Shown here: positions 62,836 through 64,000 of the stretch, piece by piece
Layout: the number at the start of each line of letters is the position of its first letter
Numbering within the stretch: the first letter of the stretch is position 1
Source: Aphis gossypii
Taxonomy: Eukaryota; Arthropoda; Insecta; Hemiptera; Aphididae
Direction of reading: 5' to 3'
NCBI RefSeq assembly: GCF_020184175.1
Contig: NC_065533.1
Span: forward strand, 42,694,351 to 42,758,350
DNA: 64,000 nucleotides
Program-made: the position numbers and the translations under genes
Notes under the pieces: model-generated
Databases searched by the model: none
Seen by the model: only the letters and a program-made list of their open reading frames with translations
What the model was told of the DNA's origin: nothing

Positions 62836-64000
62836 CACTATAATACCTATATGACTTTAAAGCAATTAGGGAGTTTACAGAGTGTGCTATTCGGCTACAT
62901 GAATTTTACGGTCAGAGGTCGGAAAACAGAGACTAGTGTATAAATAATGTATAGGTACGTATATATATTATAAATATATCAGCAATTAACTATTAATTAT
63001 ATCATATGCCGTCATTAGCGCCTTATCGAAGATTAAATAAAATAATTGCCTGTAACCAATTTAGTGGCCGCTGTGTATTTTAATATTGACATTGCGTATG
63101 ACCGATAGCTACAGTCCGCGGCAGTCCGCCGCCCATTTACAGTATATCTACTCAAGTCTCGTCAACGCGCGTGCATCAGTCGACACCGGAAAGCAATGTT
63201 AATATACAATAATAATATCATATTATATATTTTATATAGTACACAGTCGATCTCGCGTCTCGTGTTTGTACTATTTAATATCGTCGTAAATGTATCACTC
63301 ATCATTTCTTTTTCTCTCTCTCTCTCTCTCCATACCTATAAAGACCTTAGTAGGTAGTCAGGTAGGTATGTAACAGTCAATCGTTAGTATAAATACGCCG
63401 ATATTCCATTGTAAATCATTACAATAACCTTTTTATAATAATATTATACAGTAGAAACCATTTGTAATGTGACAAACCGGCCATTACACAATGACCTTAG
63501 GTCGAAGATCCCAACAAAAACTCTTATTTTGTATGTACTAATTTGCATAAATCATTATTATGATGTCTGTATAATATGATGGTTATTTTTGGTTACATTA
63601 AAAAGATGTGCAATAATAAGTATGTTTTTTGTACAAATAAAATAGGTACAAATTAAGATAAACATTTTTTAATACAACGTAAATTTAATTTTAAAACAAT
63701 AATGTAACTTTTTTAAAAAAAAAAAATGTCTGTATTAATTTAATTCATGATTTAGTGATAAAAATTTAATACATTAATTATAAACAATATTATGTTTATA
63801 CAAATAATATACAATCAAGTTTTTAAATTTTATTTTATCATTTAGATTTTAGATGATATCTTAATGACAATCGATTATTATATTTAAATTTTGACTAATC
63901 TGTCGAATGTTATTACATTTAAACAGTTTCTACTATATTATAAAATATCGTTTTAGATACGGCAATACGAATATATATATATATGTATATATTTTATTAT
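62836..64000. other. Intergenic with CpG patch and CT repeat
   Basis: A CpG-rich patch at about 63100-63200 containing a TCAGTCG initiator-like word could be a promoter of a gene to the right. A CT microsatellite lies at 63312-63330. No coding exon recognised. Confidence 0.4.
63312..63330. repeat. (CT)n microsatellite
   Basis: About nine uninterrupted CT dinucleotides. Confidence 0.9.

Overview
This window is AT-rich animal nuclear DNA from an insect, most probably an aphid (Hemiptera, Aphididae). The gene models have phase-consistent spliceosomal introns, many only 59-120 nt long. The main gene is an invertebrate-type class IIa histone deacetylase. GGTACCTA-type palindromic words and decayed hAT, MULE and foldback transposons are scattered throughout. 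The species call is an inference from style and gene content. There are no bacterial operons, CRISPR arrays, rRNA genes or convincing tRNA genes.

Layout. 1-10.3 kb: AT-rich, no supportable gene. 10.3-10.9 kb: CpG-rich patch, probably the promoter/5' exon of the deacetylase. 13.6-27.0 kb (+): complete class IIa HDAC (HDAC4 type), 22 coding exons, 1020 residues, with a long 3' UTR and MITE insertions in its introns. 28.95-29.05 kb: 100-N assembly gap. 29.45-33.6 kb (-): five-coding-exon gene of 609 residues whose C-terminal two thirds is an AAA-ATPase-like domain best known from bacteria, with an untranslated first exon at about 33.4-33.6 kb. 34.08-35.36 kb: degenerate MULE element. 38.87-39.03 kb (-): broken HP1 chromoshadow-like fragment. 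39.64-40.73 kb: GC-rich island with strong splice donors on both strands, probably the 5' end of one or two genes whose bodies I cannot find. 41.94-46.83 kb (-): five-exon gene of 388 residues derived from a Ginger/KRBA2-type integrase, with its catalytic residues replaced and a 3' part built from three duplicated exons. 48.43-48.87 kb: 167-bp inverted repeat with one mismatch. 50.28-50.63 kb (+): transposase relic. 51.75-52.71 kb: hAT MITE with a nested foldback element. 57-60 kb: weak candidate minus-strand exons. 60-64 kb: no supported gene.

The genes are not an operon. The HDAC is a signal-regulated nuclear corepressor that carries the conserved MEF2-docking segment and three 14-3-3/CaMK-type phosphorylation motifs. 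The other two gene models appear to have been recruited from mobile or bacterial-type protein families. The most unusual items are the intron-bearing AAA-ATPase-like gene, the integrase-derived gene with tandem exon duplication, and the near-perfect long hairpin.
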